The notes: generated from the letters alone by a model not told the origin. A DNA stretch of 53,314 nt from a bacterium (GCA_017536545.1 JAFXHF010000003.1:1-53314), one strand, 5' to 3'. Numbered from the stretch's first letter, positions 26,651-36,062 are shown. Numbers and translations: made by a program.

Positions 26651-28699
26651 TTATTTCTTTTTAATAATTTTATTTTTTATTTTTGTTAAATTTTCTTTTA
26701 TTTCTAGCCACAATAATCTACCCCAAGAATATTTTGTTTCGGTTAAACTTTGCATTAAGCAAAATACTGAATATTCTAAAGAATGATATTTTTGATAATA
26801 TTTATAGCAAAAATCTCCTAATTCTTCTTTTTTGCAATTTATATAAATATCATCTAAAATTTCATCAATTGTATTTTTCTTACATGTTGCAACATCATCA
26901 TCTTGTATATAGCCTAAAATATAAGAATTAAGATTTGATAATAATATATATTTATTGTCATCAAATTGAATATCAGATATTTTAACTAGTGTTGCAGGAA
27001 TATTTAATTTTGCAGCTTCCAATAATGAAGCACCCATCCCAAAAAGAATATCGACATTATTAATCATATAATTATCTAGCTCTTTGTTCATTACTCGACC
27101 CAGCAGTTTTATTTCTATATTTTCATAATGTTCTGGTTTAACTAAATTTTCTTCTGTCCCAGATCCTATTATATGAATAATTTTCTTTTTAGAAGTCTCA
27201 TAGTTATTATAATTTTCTAAAATATTCAAAAGTGAATTTATCTTATCTTTATCAAGCCTACCTAACCAACCTATATTTATTTCCTGCCCATTGATCAGAT
27301 TTCTTGAAGCTTTTAAATTTGTACTTGGCACAAAAACAGGAAGATATCTTTCAGATAAATCAACATTTCTAATAGAATTTTTACATGATAAGTCCATACA
27401 TTTAATAGCCTTATATTTATCTGCATTTTTTATAAATTTCTCTAAAAACTTTATAGATTTTTTGCTTCTACACGCAAGCCAAGTTAAAGCTTTTGGGTGT
27501 GCAACCCAGAATAAGAATTTTGTATTTTTTAAAAATGATAGTTTAAATTGATAAGCCCAAGTTATTGGTAAAATAGTGACTGAATGTGCTGGCAAATTGA
27601 GAATTTTTCCGTCTTTGTATTTAATTAATTTAACTTTAGATTTTGCTAATTCATTAGTACAAATACCATCTTTGTAATCTATGAAATATACATTTTGACA
27701 TAATTTTTCCGATAAAAATTTTGCCCATCTAAAAAAACACGTCTCATATCCACCAAGAATCTTACTAGGAAGGAAAAAAATAATATTTTTAGGATAACCT
27801 AGTTTGGAAGCTACTTTTTTATCTTTTATTGTAACTAAAAACTCAGAATAAATAGAATAAAAATTTTCTAAGATTTCAAATGATATATTATTTTGTATAA
27901 ATATATTATGAAAATATGTATATGACATTTTTATTAGAGCATCGTGTTCACAATTAAAAAATTTATATGTTTGTAGATAAAATCTAATATTTAATAATAG
28001 TTGTTCCGAGGTACTTAATTGCGACCAAATACCCTTCCCATCGTAGTTGTATACTGTTTTACATTCATCTAAAATAAATGTTAAACCATTAACCATTGCT
28101 AAGACATTTCTAAATGAATCCCCTTCATAAACTCTTTCATTTATTGTCCCGACTTGTGCTTTAAGTTTTTTGATTATTTCATCATTAAAATTATTTACAA
28201 AAAAACTACATGATGTGTGTGAAAAAATGTATTCTTTTTTCATATTAAAAGTGGACTTTTTTGTATTCCATTTACACATTTTTTCTCTATGCCCGTCTGG
28301 GTATTCTAGCCAACAATTACTAGCATATCTAGTATATAGACTATGCTTTTCTAGAAATTTTATTGCAGAATCCAAACAATCTTCGTCTAGCCAATAATCA
28401 TCAGGGTCTAACACACAATAGTATTTTGTATCAATTATTTCATAACCCCTGATTGAAGTTGCCAATGTTTTTAAATTATTTTCGTTTTGATAAAATTCAA
28501 AAACTTCAGGATATTTTTCAATGTATTTTCTTATAATTTCAACAGATTTATCTGTTGATTTGTCATCAATAACTAAAATCTTATATTTAAAAGATGTTTT
28601 TTGTTTAAGTATAGATTCAAAGCATCGTTCAATATATGATTCTTTATTGTAAACTGGGCAGAAAATTGTAAGTATATGTTTATTTTTAGGGTTAATCAT
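26651..28699 (-). CDS. Two-domain glycosyltransferase (GT2 plus GT4-like)
   Basis: 682 residues. The N-terminal ~280 residues are a GT2 domain: ILTIFCPVYNKESYIERCFE, ILVIDDKSTDKSVEI, and the LDPDDYW metal motif around residues 105-115. The second half (about 300-660) looks like a GT-B transferase: IIFFLPSKILGGYETCFFRW at its start, GWLGRLDKDK, IHIIGSGTEENL, and a GASLLEAAKLNIPATLV acceptor/donor motif near 590-610. A natural fusion of two transferases, which could add two successive sugars. No membrane segment except a Lys-rich C-terminal tail. The donor sugars are unknown. Confidence 0.83.
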   Translation of the reverse strand: MINPKNKHILTIFCPVYNKESYIERCFESILKQKTSFKYKILVIDDKSTDKSVEIIRKYIEKYPEVFEFYQNENNLKTLATSIRGYEIIDTKYYCVLDPDDYWLDEDCLDSAIKFLEKHSLYTRYASNCWLEYPDGHREKMCKWNTKKSTFNMKKEYIFSHTSCSFFVNNFNDEIIKKLKAQVGTINERVYEGDSFRNVLAMVNGLTFILDECKTVYNYDGKGIWSQLSTSEQLLLNIRFYLQTYKFFNCEHDALIKMSYTYFHNIFIQNNISFEILENFYSIYSEFLVTIKDKKVASKLGYPKNIIFFLPSKILGGYETCFFRWAKFLSEKLCQNVYFIDYKDGICTNELAKSKVKLIKYKDGKILNLPAHSVTILPITWAYQFKLSFLKNTKFLFWVAHPKALTWLACRSKKSIKFLEKFIKNADKYKAIKCMDLSCKNSIRNVDLSERYLPVFVPSTNLKASRNLINGQEINIGWLGRLDKDKINSLLNILENYNNYETSKKKIIHIIGSGTEENLVKPEHYENIEIKLLGRVMNKELDNYMINNVDILFGMGASLLEAAKLNIPATLVKISDIQFDDNKYILLSNLNSYILGYIQDDDVATCKKNTIDEILDDIYINCKKEELGDFCYKYYQKYHSLEYSVFCLMQSLTETKYSWGRLLWLEIKENLTKIKNKIIKKK

Positions 28700-28749
28700 T
28701 AAATAAATCCTTCCTTTTTTTAATTCTTCATAAAGTTTAAATCATTCTA

Positions 28750-30018
28750 TTACTCTTTAACTAATTTCTTCTTCAAATAATTAAAGATATACTCTGTGGC
28801 ATTTGGATAATTAAACATAACCTCATTTTTAGCGAATTTGTTACGTTCCTCTTTTTTCTTATCAATACCTTTAATCACAACATTTTCAATAAAATCTATA
28901 AAATCTGCTTCATTTTTAATCAAATAATGAGAGTTTATACACTTCATTCCGAACTTTGTATGAGTTTTTTCTTGATTAACAGATTCTCTAAGCATATATG
29001 CACAAGGCTTACCTGTGTATAAATACTCAGCTGCATAAGAACCACAGTCATGAATTAATGCATCAGAATTTACAAAAGCTTCTAAATAATCCCCCTCTAA
29101 AGACATCACGACATTTTCATATTCAGACATCTTTTTATAATATTCCGAAGTCTTTTCTTTGCCCCAATATTCTTCTTTTCTTAAATTTGTTTCTAACATC
29201 GGATGAGGTCTAAAAACAAAATGAATATCAGGATATTTTTTAGGCAATTCTAACAACAAATCCGCATATTGCAAAAAACATCCAATATCTGTATCAGAAT
29301 TCCCAATCAAATGGTGAGGAGCAATAATTATACTTTTATAATCCTTTTCTTTAGGTTGAATTTGAGCCATTTTATCCAATTTCGGATAACCTGCAATTTT
29401 TATATTCAAACCCCTTAAAGTTTGATATCTTCTTGCAAGTTTTACTACAAATTTATTCTCTGCAAAAAATCTCCACATATAATCATAGGTTGGAGCTTTT
29501 AAATTATTGATAGTAACCCAACATCTACCCATATAAAAATAACTTATATAAAAAATCGGGATGTATTTTTTAGCCCAATAATCAATTTGAAAGAACTTGT
29601 GAGCCATTTCATCATAAGGATTACTTGTCGTCATAATATCAAATTCATCTGTAAAGTCTTTGTAGGTATTTGTTTCATAATCATAACCTTCTAAAACTCT
29701 ATCTTCACCATATTTTTCCCTTAGTTGAGTCAATGTTCTATTATATTGAAAATCAAAGTTTTGTTTATCACGCATTACATCAGGATTTACAATAAAATAT
29801 GGATCAAAATGTTCATCTTCCAACATTCTTTCAAAAATCGGAATATGCTGACAAGAAGTTATGTACATATGAAGAAAAGCTACCTTAACTTTCTTTCCCG
29901 ATTTTCTAATCTCTTGCACTTTCTTATTAAGTTTATATTGAAAAACTAACCACCAAAGACTTGATTTTCTTTTTCCTCTTAAAATATCAATAAAATCTTG
30001 TACCGCTGTTATATGCAT
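28750..30018 (-). CDS. CDP-glycerol/ribitol phosphotransferase-like polymerase (TagF/TarF family)
   Basis: 422 residues. Resembles the CDP-glycerol:poly(glycerophosphate) glycerophosphotransferase family that builds teichoic acids and related capsule polymers. Visible family features: IIIAPHHLIGNSDT (about 230-245), HFVFRPHPML, and the C-terminal HDCGSYAAEYLYTGKPCAYM motif with its conserved Asp. It is directly upstream-linked to Rpe-, TarJ- and TarI-like genes that can make a CDP-pentitol, so a pentitol-phosphate is the likely donor unit. Peripheral membrane location is expected from the family. Confidence 0.82.
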   Translation of the reverse strand: MHITAVQDFIDILRGKRKSSLWWLVFQYKLNKKVQEIRKSGKKVKVAFLHMYITSCQHIPIFERMLEDEHFDPYFIVNPDVMRDKQNFDFQYNRTLTQLREKYGEDRVLEGYDYETNTYKDFTDEFDIMTTSNPYDEMAHKFFQIDYWAKKYIPIFYISYFYMGRCWVTINNLKAPTYDYMWRFFAENKFVVKLARRYQTLRGLNIKIAGYPKLDKMAQIQPKEKDYKSIIIAPHHLIGNSDTDIGCFLQYADLLLELPKKYPDIHFVFRPHPMLETNLRKEEYWGKEKTSEYYKKMSEYENVVMSLEGDYLEAFVNSDALIHDCGSYAAEYLYTGKPCAYMLRESVNQEKTHTKFGMKCINSHYLIKNEADFIDFIENVVIKGIDKKKEERNKFAKNEVMFNYPNATEYIFNYLKKKLVKE

Positions 30019-30019
30019 T

Positions 30020-30679
30020 CTAAATCATTCCTTTAATTTTTATAATCTCATCTTTATTTAACTGATGGTTTTTATAAATACTTGAAGTTCCTAAAACAAA
30101 AATATTGGCACCCAAATTTTTGAAAACTTCAATATTTTCTAAATCCATATTCCCATCAACTTCTATAGTTAAATCAGGACAACCCAATTCTTTCAAATAA
30201 TTTTTCAATCTAGACATTTTCTTGTAAGATGTCGGTAAAATCTGTTGACCTGCAAAACCTGGATTAACAGTCATAAAATTGATTCCTGCTAACCACTCAG
30301 GAGCAGAACGTAAAATCCTAACAGGTGTCCCAGGGTTCATTGCAAGAAACAATTTTATATTTCTTTCCTTTGCAATATCTAAAGTCTCTTCTAGTCTATA
30401 AGATGATTCAAAGTGAATTGATACTAAATCATCTTCTCTCAAGTCCAATTTCGGAATAATTTTATCTGGATTTTCAATCATCAAATGATAATCAAATGGA
30501 ATATTTGTATGCTTGCGAAACTTATTAATATAATCTAAACCCAAACCCAAATTTGGAACAAAATGACCATCCATAATATCTATATGTAAATAATCAACAT
30601 TACATTCTTCTAAGATTTCTAAATCTTTAGAAAAATTGTAAGGATCAGCACACATTATTGATACAGAAATTTTATTCAT
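30020..30679 (-). CDS. Ribulose-phosphate 3-epimerase family protein
   Basis: 219 residues, TIM barrel. Catalytic and metal residues are seen in VDYLHIDIMDGHFVPNLGLG (HxDxMDG), DYHLMIENPD, MTVNPGFAGQ, and TIEVDGNM, where the usual VDGGI is changed to VDGNM. It interconverts ribulose- and xylulose-5-phosphate or a related ketose phosphate. Because it overlaps the TarJ-like gene by 8 bases and lies in the polysaccharide cluster, it is likely a dedicated copy that feeds pentitol synthesis, not the central-metabolism enzyme. Confidence 0.88.
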   Translation of the reverse strand: MNKISVSIMCADPYNFSKDLEILEECNVDYLHIDIMDGHFVPNLGLGLDYINKFRKHTNIPFDYHLMIENPDKIIPKLDLREDDLVSIHFESSYRLEETLDIAKERNIKLFLAMNPGTPVRILRSAPEWLAGINFMTVNPGFAGQQILPTSYKKMSRLKNYLKELGCPDLTIEVDGNMDLENIEVFKNLGANIFVLGTSSIYKNHQLNKDEIIKIKGMI

Positions 30680-31676
30680 CTACAAACACTCCTTTTATAT
30701 TAAGGCCTGTTCCGTTTCTCATTTGCTCAAAAGCTAATATTCCATCTGACAATTTGAATTCATTTGTTATAAGTTTTTGAACAGTTTCTTGATTTTCATA
30801 TAGAAATTCAATAGCCATATCCCAATCATCAATTTCAGCATGTTTATAACTTGAATTCCAAATGCCTTTAACTGTCAATTCTGAACGTAAAATCTTCCAA
30901 TAAATAGCTTTGTTAAATGTTATATCTCCTTCAGGGTTCCCAACAAAAACAATTTCTCCTTTTGATTTGACAAGTTCAACTGCACTGTTTATCGATGAAT
31001 TTGAACCAACACATTCAATAACTACATCAAACTTATTATCAGTATCTGAAGCTACAAAATTATCAAAACCTAATGATTGTAGAAAATCTTTTTTAGCAGC
31101 ATTTCTCACAACAAAAGAAACTTCAGCTCCACGTATTTTGGCAACAATACCACAAATAATTCCAATAACACCTGTTCCTACAACACAAACTGTTTTATCA
31201 TTAAAATCAACAATTTTATTTGCTGCGTGAACTCCAACTGCCGCAGGCTCACATAATGCCCCAACTTTACACAACATATCATCTGGCAAAATTTTTATAT
31301 TCCAAGTAGGAACAGAAATATATTCAGCCATAGCACCATTACATCTTGAGCCAAAATATTTGTAATTCTTACATTGTGCATAAGATTTTTGCTCACAGAA
31401 TTCACATTCCATACAAGGCAAAAGTGGAAATACAACGGCTTTTTTACCTAATAAGCCAGTATCAACACTTACACCACATTCAACAATCTCACCTGAGAAT
31501 TCATGACCAAGAACTATTGGAAAAAAGTATGCACTATCACCATACACCCTATGAAAATCACTACTGCAAATCCCACAAGCCTTTACTTTTATAAGAACTT
31601 CATTTTCTTTCACTTGCGGAGTTTCGATTTCTTTATATGAAATTTGACTTTTATTTTCTAAAACACAGGCTTTCAT
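30672..31676 (-). CDS. Zinc-dependent alcohol dehydrogenase (TarJ- or sugar-alcohol-phosphate dehydrogenase-like)
   Basis: 334 residues, medium-chain dehydrogenase. Catalytic zinc ligands C37 (GICSSDF) and H58 (LGHEFSGE); structural zinc cysteines C88, C91, C94 and C102; NAD-binding CVVGTGVIGI near 163-172. Between a TarI-like cytidylyltransferase (4-base overlap) and an Rpe-like epimerase (8-base overlap), the best guess is reduction of ribulose- or xylulose-5-phosphate to ribitol- or arabinitol-5-phosphate. General similarity to galactitol-1-phosphate dehydrogenases is also evident, so substrate remains open. Confidence 0.82.
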   Translation of the reverse strand: MKACVLENKSQISYKEIETPQVKENEVLIKVKACGICSSDFHRVYGDSAYFFPIVLGHEFSGEIVECGVSVDTGLLGKKAVVFPLLPCMECEFCEQKSYAQCKNYKYFGSRCNGAMAEYISVPTWNIKILPDDMLCKVGALCEPAAVGVHAANKIVDFNDKTVCVVGTGVIGIICGIVAKIRGAEVSFVVRNAAKKDFLQSLGFDNFVASDTDNKFDVVIECVGSNSSINSAVELVKSKGEIVFVGNPEGDITFNKAIYWKILRSELTVKGIWNSSYKHAEIDDWDMAIEFLYENQETVQKLITNEFKLSDGILAFEQMRNGTGLNIKGVFVDE

Positions 31677-32383
31677 TCTTTTATAAATTCTCCATAGATT
31701 GCTTTTGCCAAAAATAAATCAACAATTGTTGTAATTTTAATATTTTTTTCATCACCAGGATAAGTATGAATTTCAATACCTTTTGCCTGACAAATTTGTG
31801 CAGTTCCTGTAATGTATTTTCTTTCATCTTCAGTAAGTGATTTTATGGAGTTATAAATTAAGCCAAATTTAAAGCTATCAGGAGCTTGACCATGGAAAAT
31901 TTTACTTCTGTCTGGCATTTGAGTTGCAACCCCATTTTCAGAATAAATCATAGTATCTTTTACTGGAGTAATAGCAACAGTCGCACCATATTTAGAAGTT
32001 TCTTCAACTGCACTTTTTAAAATCTCTTGGCTAATAAAAGGTCTAACAGCATCATGAATAACAATAATATCATCATCATTTACTTGATTAGACTTAAAGA
32101 AATCTAAAGCATTTTCAATACTACCCAATCTATCTGAACCACCTTCTATAACTGATATTTTAGATTTATCGATAGAATAATTTACAAGTAATTCCCCTAA
32201 ATATTTCACCCAATCAGGATGGATAGCAATACAAATTAAATCAAATAAATTTGATTTCAAAAGTTGTTTTATAGTTAGAATTATAATAGGTGTATTGTTA
32301 ATTTCCAAAAACTGTTTAGGTAATTTCACCTCACCCATTCTTGATCCTGTACCACCGGCTAAAATTATTCCATAATTTTTCAT
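31673..32383 (-). CDS. Pentitol-phosphate cytidylyltransferase (IspD/TarI family)
   Basis: 236 residues. Nucleotidyltransferase fold with GIILAGGTGSRMGEVKLPKQ at the N terminus and VIHDAVRPFIS near residues 107-117, both characteristic of IspD/TarI. IspD makes CDP-methylerythritol, TarI makes CDP-ribitol. The adjacent TarJ-like dehydrogenase and TagF-like polymerase favour TarI or the related arabinitol-5-phosphate cytidylyltransferase over IspD. A housekeeping IspD role cannot be excluded from sequence alone. Confidence 0.82.
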   Translation of the reverse strand: MKNYGIILAGGTGSRMGEVKLPKQFLEINNTPIIILTIKQLLKSNLFDLICIAIHPDWVKYLGELLVNYSIDKSKISVIEGGSDRLGSIENALDFFKSNQVNDDDIIVIHDAVRPFISQEILKSAVEETSKYGATVAITPVKDTMIYSENGVATQMPDRSKIFHGQAPDSFKFGLIYNSIKSLTEDERKYITGTAQICQAKGIEIHTYPGDEKNIKITTIVDLFLAKAIYGEFIKE

Positions 32384-32404
32384 TTTTTCGAACCTTCTTT
32401 CATC

Positions 32405-33730
32405 TTATATAAGATTTTTCTTTTTCAACTTTTTATTAAGATGTTTCCATAATTTTAATCTCATCTTATCTTTTAGCTTAATTGTTCGCTTCACGCTTTT
32501 ATTAAATCGTACTAAATTATGAAACTCTTCGAACTGATTGATATTAGTATAGTTACCTAGACCATTAATACTCACAATTGTAATGCCTAAAATCTCTTGC
32601 ATCTGCTTAAATCTATGAATCCATCTCGCATTTGCATCAACATATCTTTGAGAAGCTACAACAATTTCTTTTCGTGTTTTTTCATCAACCAAAAGTTCTT
32701 TACAAATATCTCTAGCCTCCCAAGGAGTTTTAAACATTGGAATATCAACATAACTTTTTGTAAGTTTTATTAAATCTGAACTATATTCACTCACCAAACA
32801 GGCATTTGATGCCATAACATCATATATTCGCCACGGAAAACCTGAACCTCTAGCTTGCGGATGTATAGGTGAAATTGAAATCTTTGAAGAATTATAAAAA
32901 TCTTCATTCTCCTTTAGTGACCAAATATTTTCTTTTGAGAAAGCTACCGCTAATTGAGGCATTTGTTGAATTACCTCGTCCCATCTCATCCCACTAATAT
33001 GTAACCCCAAATCCAACAAATTAGATAACGTTAACCACCTATAATTGAAAAAAGAATAAAGATCAATGCATTCCAACCCTAATTTATCATATTCTTGTTG
33101 AAAATATTTTTGAAAGAGATTTTGAAAATCATAGGATGGATTATTTAAAAAATCTTGTTGTATTGCAAATAATTGTTTTTCATATTTATGCGATAAGATT
33201 ATTGATTTAACTTTTCCTGTATCATAATGAATCCCTCCTAAAAATGAAATATTCTTATCTTGAGTTATAAGCTCACTCTCTATAGCAGTGGCAGGTGGCA
33301 TTGAAAAAATTTGATTTTTAGCGAAACCAAATTCTCTATAATCAGATGACCAATTTTCAACAATAGAAAACAATTTGTATCTACCAATATTCTCTTTTAT
33401 ATAACTTAGATCACAAAAATATTTAAGTTCATCCCCATCCCAAATTACAGTTGGTACATCTTTAAAATTTTCCAAAATACACTGTGGAATTCTGTGATTA
33501 AAAGTTATAATTAATTCAGGATCAAATTTTTTCACTTTAGATAAAATATATGAATTTAGTTTTTTATCTTGAACTGTATTTTGATTATAAGAATTAAAAT
33601 ATGCAGTATTTATAACAAAAACATCATTTCCTTGTTTTTTTAATTCTTGAAATAGACCATCCCAAAAAGCTAAAATTTTACCAATTCCTAATTCTTGGAC
33701 TTTATAATATGAAATTAATATTCTTGCCAT
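32405..33730 (-). CDS. CgeB-like glycosyltransferase (Glyco_trans_1_2 type)
   Basis: 441 residues. A GT-B-like protein: N-terminal half with IISFNHRIP-like and PTVIWDGDELKYFCDL segments, C-terminal half with a FPWRIYDVMASNACLVSEYS motif (about 323-342) that matches the glycosyltransferase family 1 C-terminal domain seen in CgeB proteins. The C terminus is very basic (RLKLWKHLNKKLKKKN), suited to membrane-surface binding. It follows the acetyltransferase gene after three bases. Donor and acceptor are unknown. Confidence 0.72.
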   Translation of the reverse strand: MARILISYYKVQELGIGKILAFWDGLFQELKKQGNDVFVINTAYFNSYNQNTVQDKKLNSYILSKVKKFDPELIITFNHRIPQCILENFKDVPTVIWDGDELKYFCDLSYIKENIGRYKLFSIVENWSSDYREFGFAKNQIFSMPPATAIESELITQDKNISFLGGIHYDTGKVKSIILSHKYEKQLFAIQQDFLNNPSYDFQNLFQKYFQQEYDKLGLECIDLYSFFNYRWLTLSNLLDLGLHISGMRWDEVIQQMPQLAVAFSKENIWSLKENEDFYNSSKISISPIHPQARGSGFPWRIYDVMASNACLVSEYSSDLIKLTKSYVDIPMFKTPWEARDICKELLVDEKTRKEIVVASQRYVDANARWIHRFKQMQEILGITIVSINGLGNYTNINQFEEFHNLVRFNKSVKRTIKLKDKMRLKLWKHLNKKLKKKNLI

Positions 33731-33733
33731 GTC

Positions 33734-34159
33734 TTATCCTTTAAAAATAGCGCCCTCTGGCACATCTTTGGTTACAACGGCACCAGCTGCTACAAGAGCA
33801 TTTTCCCCAATTGTTACCCCAGGTAAAATTGTTGCATTCGCACCAATACTTGCACCTTTTTTAATCAAAATCTTTTCTAATTTAAAATCTTTGTTCTTTG
33901 ATTTTGGATATTTATCATTACAAAATGTCGCATTTGGTCCAATAAATACACCATCTTCAACTGTTATACCATCATAAAGATAAACACCATTTTTTAGTGT
34001 CACATTATCACCTACAACAACATCATTTTCTATAAAACAATGTGAGCAAATGTTACACCCAGAACCAATTTTAGCCCCAGATAAAACGACGCAGTACTGC
34101 CAAATATTTGTATTTTCGCCAATATTTTTGCTTTGAACATCTGATAATGGATGAATCAT
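33734..34159 (-). CDS. Hexapeptide-repeat acetyltransferase (FdtC/QdtC-like), short at the C terminus
   Basis: 141 residues. Left-handed beta-helix acyltransferase: repeats such as [40 protein letters not shown] and [17 protein letters not shown]. The order FdtA-like then FdtC-like, with the FdtB-like gene in the same cluster, suggests N-acetylation of a dTDP-3-amino-3,6-dideoxyhexose. The protein ends at ...VPEGAIFKG; related enzymes usually continue with a GNPAK segment, so about 10-25 residues are missing. The stop is followed closely by the next gene, so this may be a natural short form. Confidence 0.82.
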   Translation of the reverse strand: MIHPLSDVQSKNIGENTNIWQYCVVLSGAKIGSGCNICSHCFIENDVVVGDNVTLKNGVYLYDGITVEDGVFIGPNATFCNDKYPKSKNKDFKLEKILIKKGASIGANATILPGVTIGENALVAAGAVVTKDVPEGAIFKG

Positions 34160-34171
34160 TTCGACTTCCTC

Positions 34172-34570
34172 TTAATTGTTCACTTCTTTTAAAAATTCGT
34201 CATAGTTTCTTATGTATTCTTTTTCATCATAATATTTGCTTGCAAGAACCATAAGTTTGCAACCATAAGAAAAATGTTTCATTTCTCTCCACATATTTGG
34301 ACCAATATACAAACCAACATCAGGACGATTTAACCAAACTTTTTCTCTTGTTTTGCCATCATCTAAAACAAACTGACACGCACCATCCATCGCAACAATA
34401 ATTTGTTCCAAATCTTTATGTGCGTGCATTCCTCTATCTTGGTCTGGTGCTGTATCAAAAATCCAATAAACTCGTTTTATATCAAATGGAATATTTTTAT
34501 TACCTTCTAGCGAAATAAGTTTTCCACGTTCATCACCGAAAACTTTCATGTCAATTAGTTTATAATTCAC
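34172..34570 (-). CDS. dTDP-4-oxo-6-deoxyhexose 3,4-ketoisomerase (FdtA/QdtA/WxcM family)
   Basis: 132 residues, single cupin domain. FGDERGKLISLEG near the N terminus and VYWIFDTAPDQDRGMHAHKD with the paired histidines are typical of FdtA/QdtA, as are QIIVAMDGACQFVLDDG and GLYIGPNMWREM. It isomerises dTDP-4-keto-6-deoxyglucose to the 3-keto form, the substrate of the FdtB-like aminotransferase. Translation starts at GTG 34570 with GGAAG upstream. It is the first gene of the minus-strand polysaccharide cluster. Confidence 0.9.
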   Translation of the reverse strand: MNYKLIDMKVFGDERGKLISLEGNKNIPFDIKRVYWIFDTAPDQDRGMHAHKDLEQIIVAMDGACQFVLDDGKTREKVWLNRPDVGLYIGPNMWREMKHFSYGCKLMVLASKYYDEKEYIRNYDEFLKEVNN

Positions 34571-34716
34571 TCTTTACTTCCTTAATTCTGAAACATAAAT
34601 TTTGTATAATTCTGAAAAACGTAAATATCTTTATCTATATTTACATTAAAAATCCTAACATAAACATTAGCCATCTGACTAAAAAATTTTCTCTTGTTGT
34701 AATATTTTTAACATTA

Positions 34717-34744
34717 AAAAAGAGCCACGTTTTATGGCTCTTTT
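34717..34744 (-). terminator. Rho-independent terminator after the unknown coiled-coil gene
   Basis: Stem AAAAGAGCCA / TGGCTCTTTT with a CGTTTTA loop, 20 bases beyond the stop of the gene ending at 34764 and about 145 bases upstream of the polysaccharide cluster. It separates the two transcription units. Confidence 0.85.
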
Positions 34745-34763
34745 ACAATATTTTCACATAGAA

Positions 34764-36062
34764 TTATGAAAGAATTTTAACCCACATTTCTTCTGGAAGT
34801 TCATCATTATTTTTCTCACATATTTCTAATGCCTCTTTATGCAATTTAATAACTTTATTTTCACCAGTTAAATAATCGTATGGTTTAAGTTTTCCTGCTT
34901 TTTCCATCATTTCACGATTTACAGCTTCGTAATGAACACTTTTTTTCATTCCTAAAATCCAAAGCTTCTTCATTGATTCTATTTCGGCTAATTTTTTTGT
35001 TAGAATTGCATTGGCTTCTAAGTCTGAAGGTGATGTTGAAACTCTAGCAATAAGCTGAGCTACTTCTCGCCTTAAGCCACGTAATTTAGACTCAACTTCT
35101 AACATTTGGTTCCAATGTTCACCGATAGGATAAATGTCAATATCCATAATATTATCAATTTGAGCGTTAAATTCTCTTTCAATATATCTGAAAATATCTT
35201 CTAGTCTTGAATCAGCAACTTCTGTTCTTGCAATTTGAGAAGCATATTTCTCTTTAAGCCTTTTTTGAGCATCTTTAGCCGATGCTGTATGATTTTTATT
35301 CAAATCATATACATTTGTTTCCTCACGTAAAAGTTGTCTGTATTCTGATTTTATAACGGCTAACAAATCTTTTCTTGAAGCAATTCTTGGAGCCGCAGCA
35401 ACAGTTTCACCAGCTTTTGGTGGAACCTTACCTGATTTTACAATTTCAATCAATTCACTTGTTGAAAAACGTCCATCAGCATTGATATTTTCTTTTGTAA
35501 CTCTATACCAGAATTTTTCAATTTGTTGTTCCTTAACAATTTTTTTAGCTAAATATTCATCTTCAAGTTTTGAAAGCTCTTCAAAAAACTCTATGGCAGG
35601 CTTATTTCTTTTTGCCTCTTGTTCAATTTGCTTATTAAGAGTAGCAACAACAGAATCTAAATTCCCTTTATTTTTAAGCCATCTCATAACTTCATGATAT
35701 TCAGGACTATTAGGTGCTTCTTCAGCCAGTCGTTCAGCTTCTGCTAATTTGATAGAAATTCCCCACTTTTCAGCATTTAATCTTACAAATCTATCAAGTT
35801 TTACACGATGTTCTAGAATTTCTAATAAAGCAATTCTTTCTTCATCAGATTCAGGCATTTTTACTGCTAACTTCGCAGCGAAAGGATCCTGGCCTATAAG
35901 AACCTTAAATTTATTTACAACCACAGGTTTTATCTTTCCTGTAAAAGAAACTGTGTCAACACTGTTTGTATTTTTTAAATATGGCACAGATGCCAGCGAA
36001 TTATTTTGTTTTGGTCTGCTTACAAATAAATCAAAACTAGACCCCACTGAATTTACATACAT
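34764..36062 (-). CDS. Unknown coiled-coil protein with N-terminal SFTG motif
   Basis: 432 residues of unknown family. After a disordered N terminus comes VDTVSFTGKIKPV (about 34-46), the same SFTG motif as the protein at 18965-19462. The rest is charged and mainly helical, with long heptad-like stretches (for example about 100-220 and 280-370), no signal peptide and no membrane segment. AGGAGA nine bases before ATG supports the start. A terminator follows. Possibly a cytosolic structural or secreted effector protein; nothing in the sequence decides this. Confidence 0.75.
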   Translation of the reverse strand: MYVNSVGSSFDLFVSRPKQNNSLASVPYLKNTNSVDTVSFTGKIKPVVVNKFKVLIGQDPFAAKLAVKMPESDEERIALLEILEHRVKLDRFVRLNAEKWGISIKLAEAERLAEEAPNSPEYHEVMRWLKNKGNLDSVVATLNKQIEQEAKRNKPAIEFFEELSKLEDEYLAKKIVKEQQIEKFWYRVTKENINADGRFSTSELIEIVKSGKVPPKAGETVAAAPRIASRKDLLAVIKSEYRQLLREETNVYDLNKNHTASAKDAQKRLKEKYASQIARTEVADSRLEDIFRYIEREFNAQIDNIMDIDIYPIGEHWNQMLEVESKLRGLRREVAQLIARVSTSPSDLEANAILTKKLAEIESMKKLWILGMKKSVHYEAVNREMMEKAGKLKPYDYLTGENKVIKLHKEALEICEKNNDELPEEMWVKILS

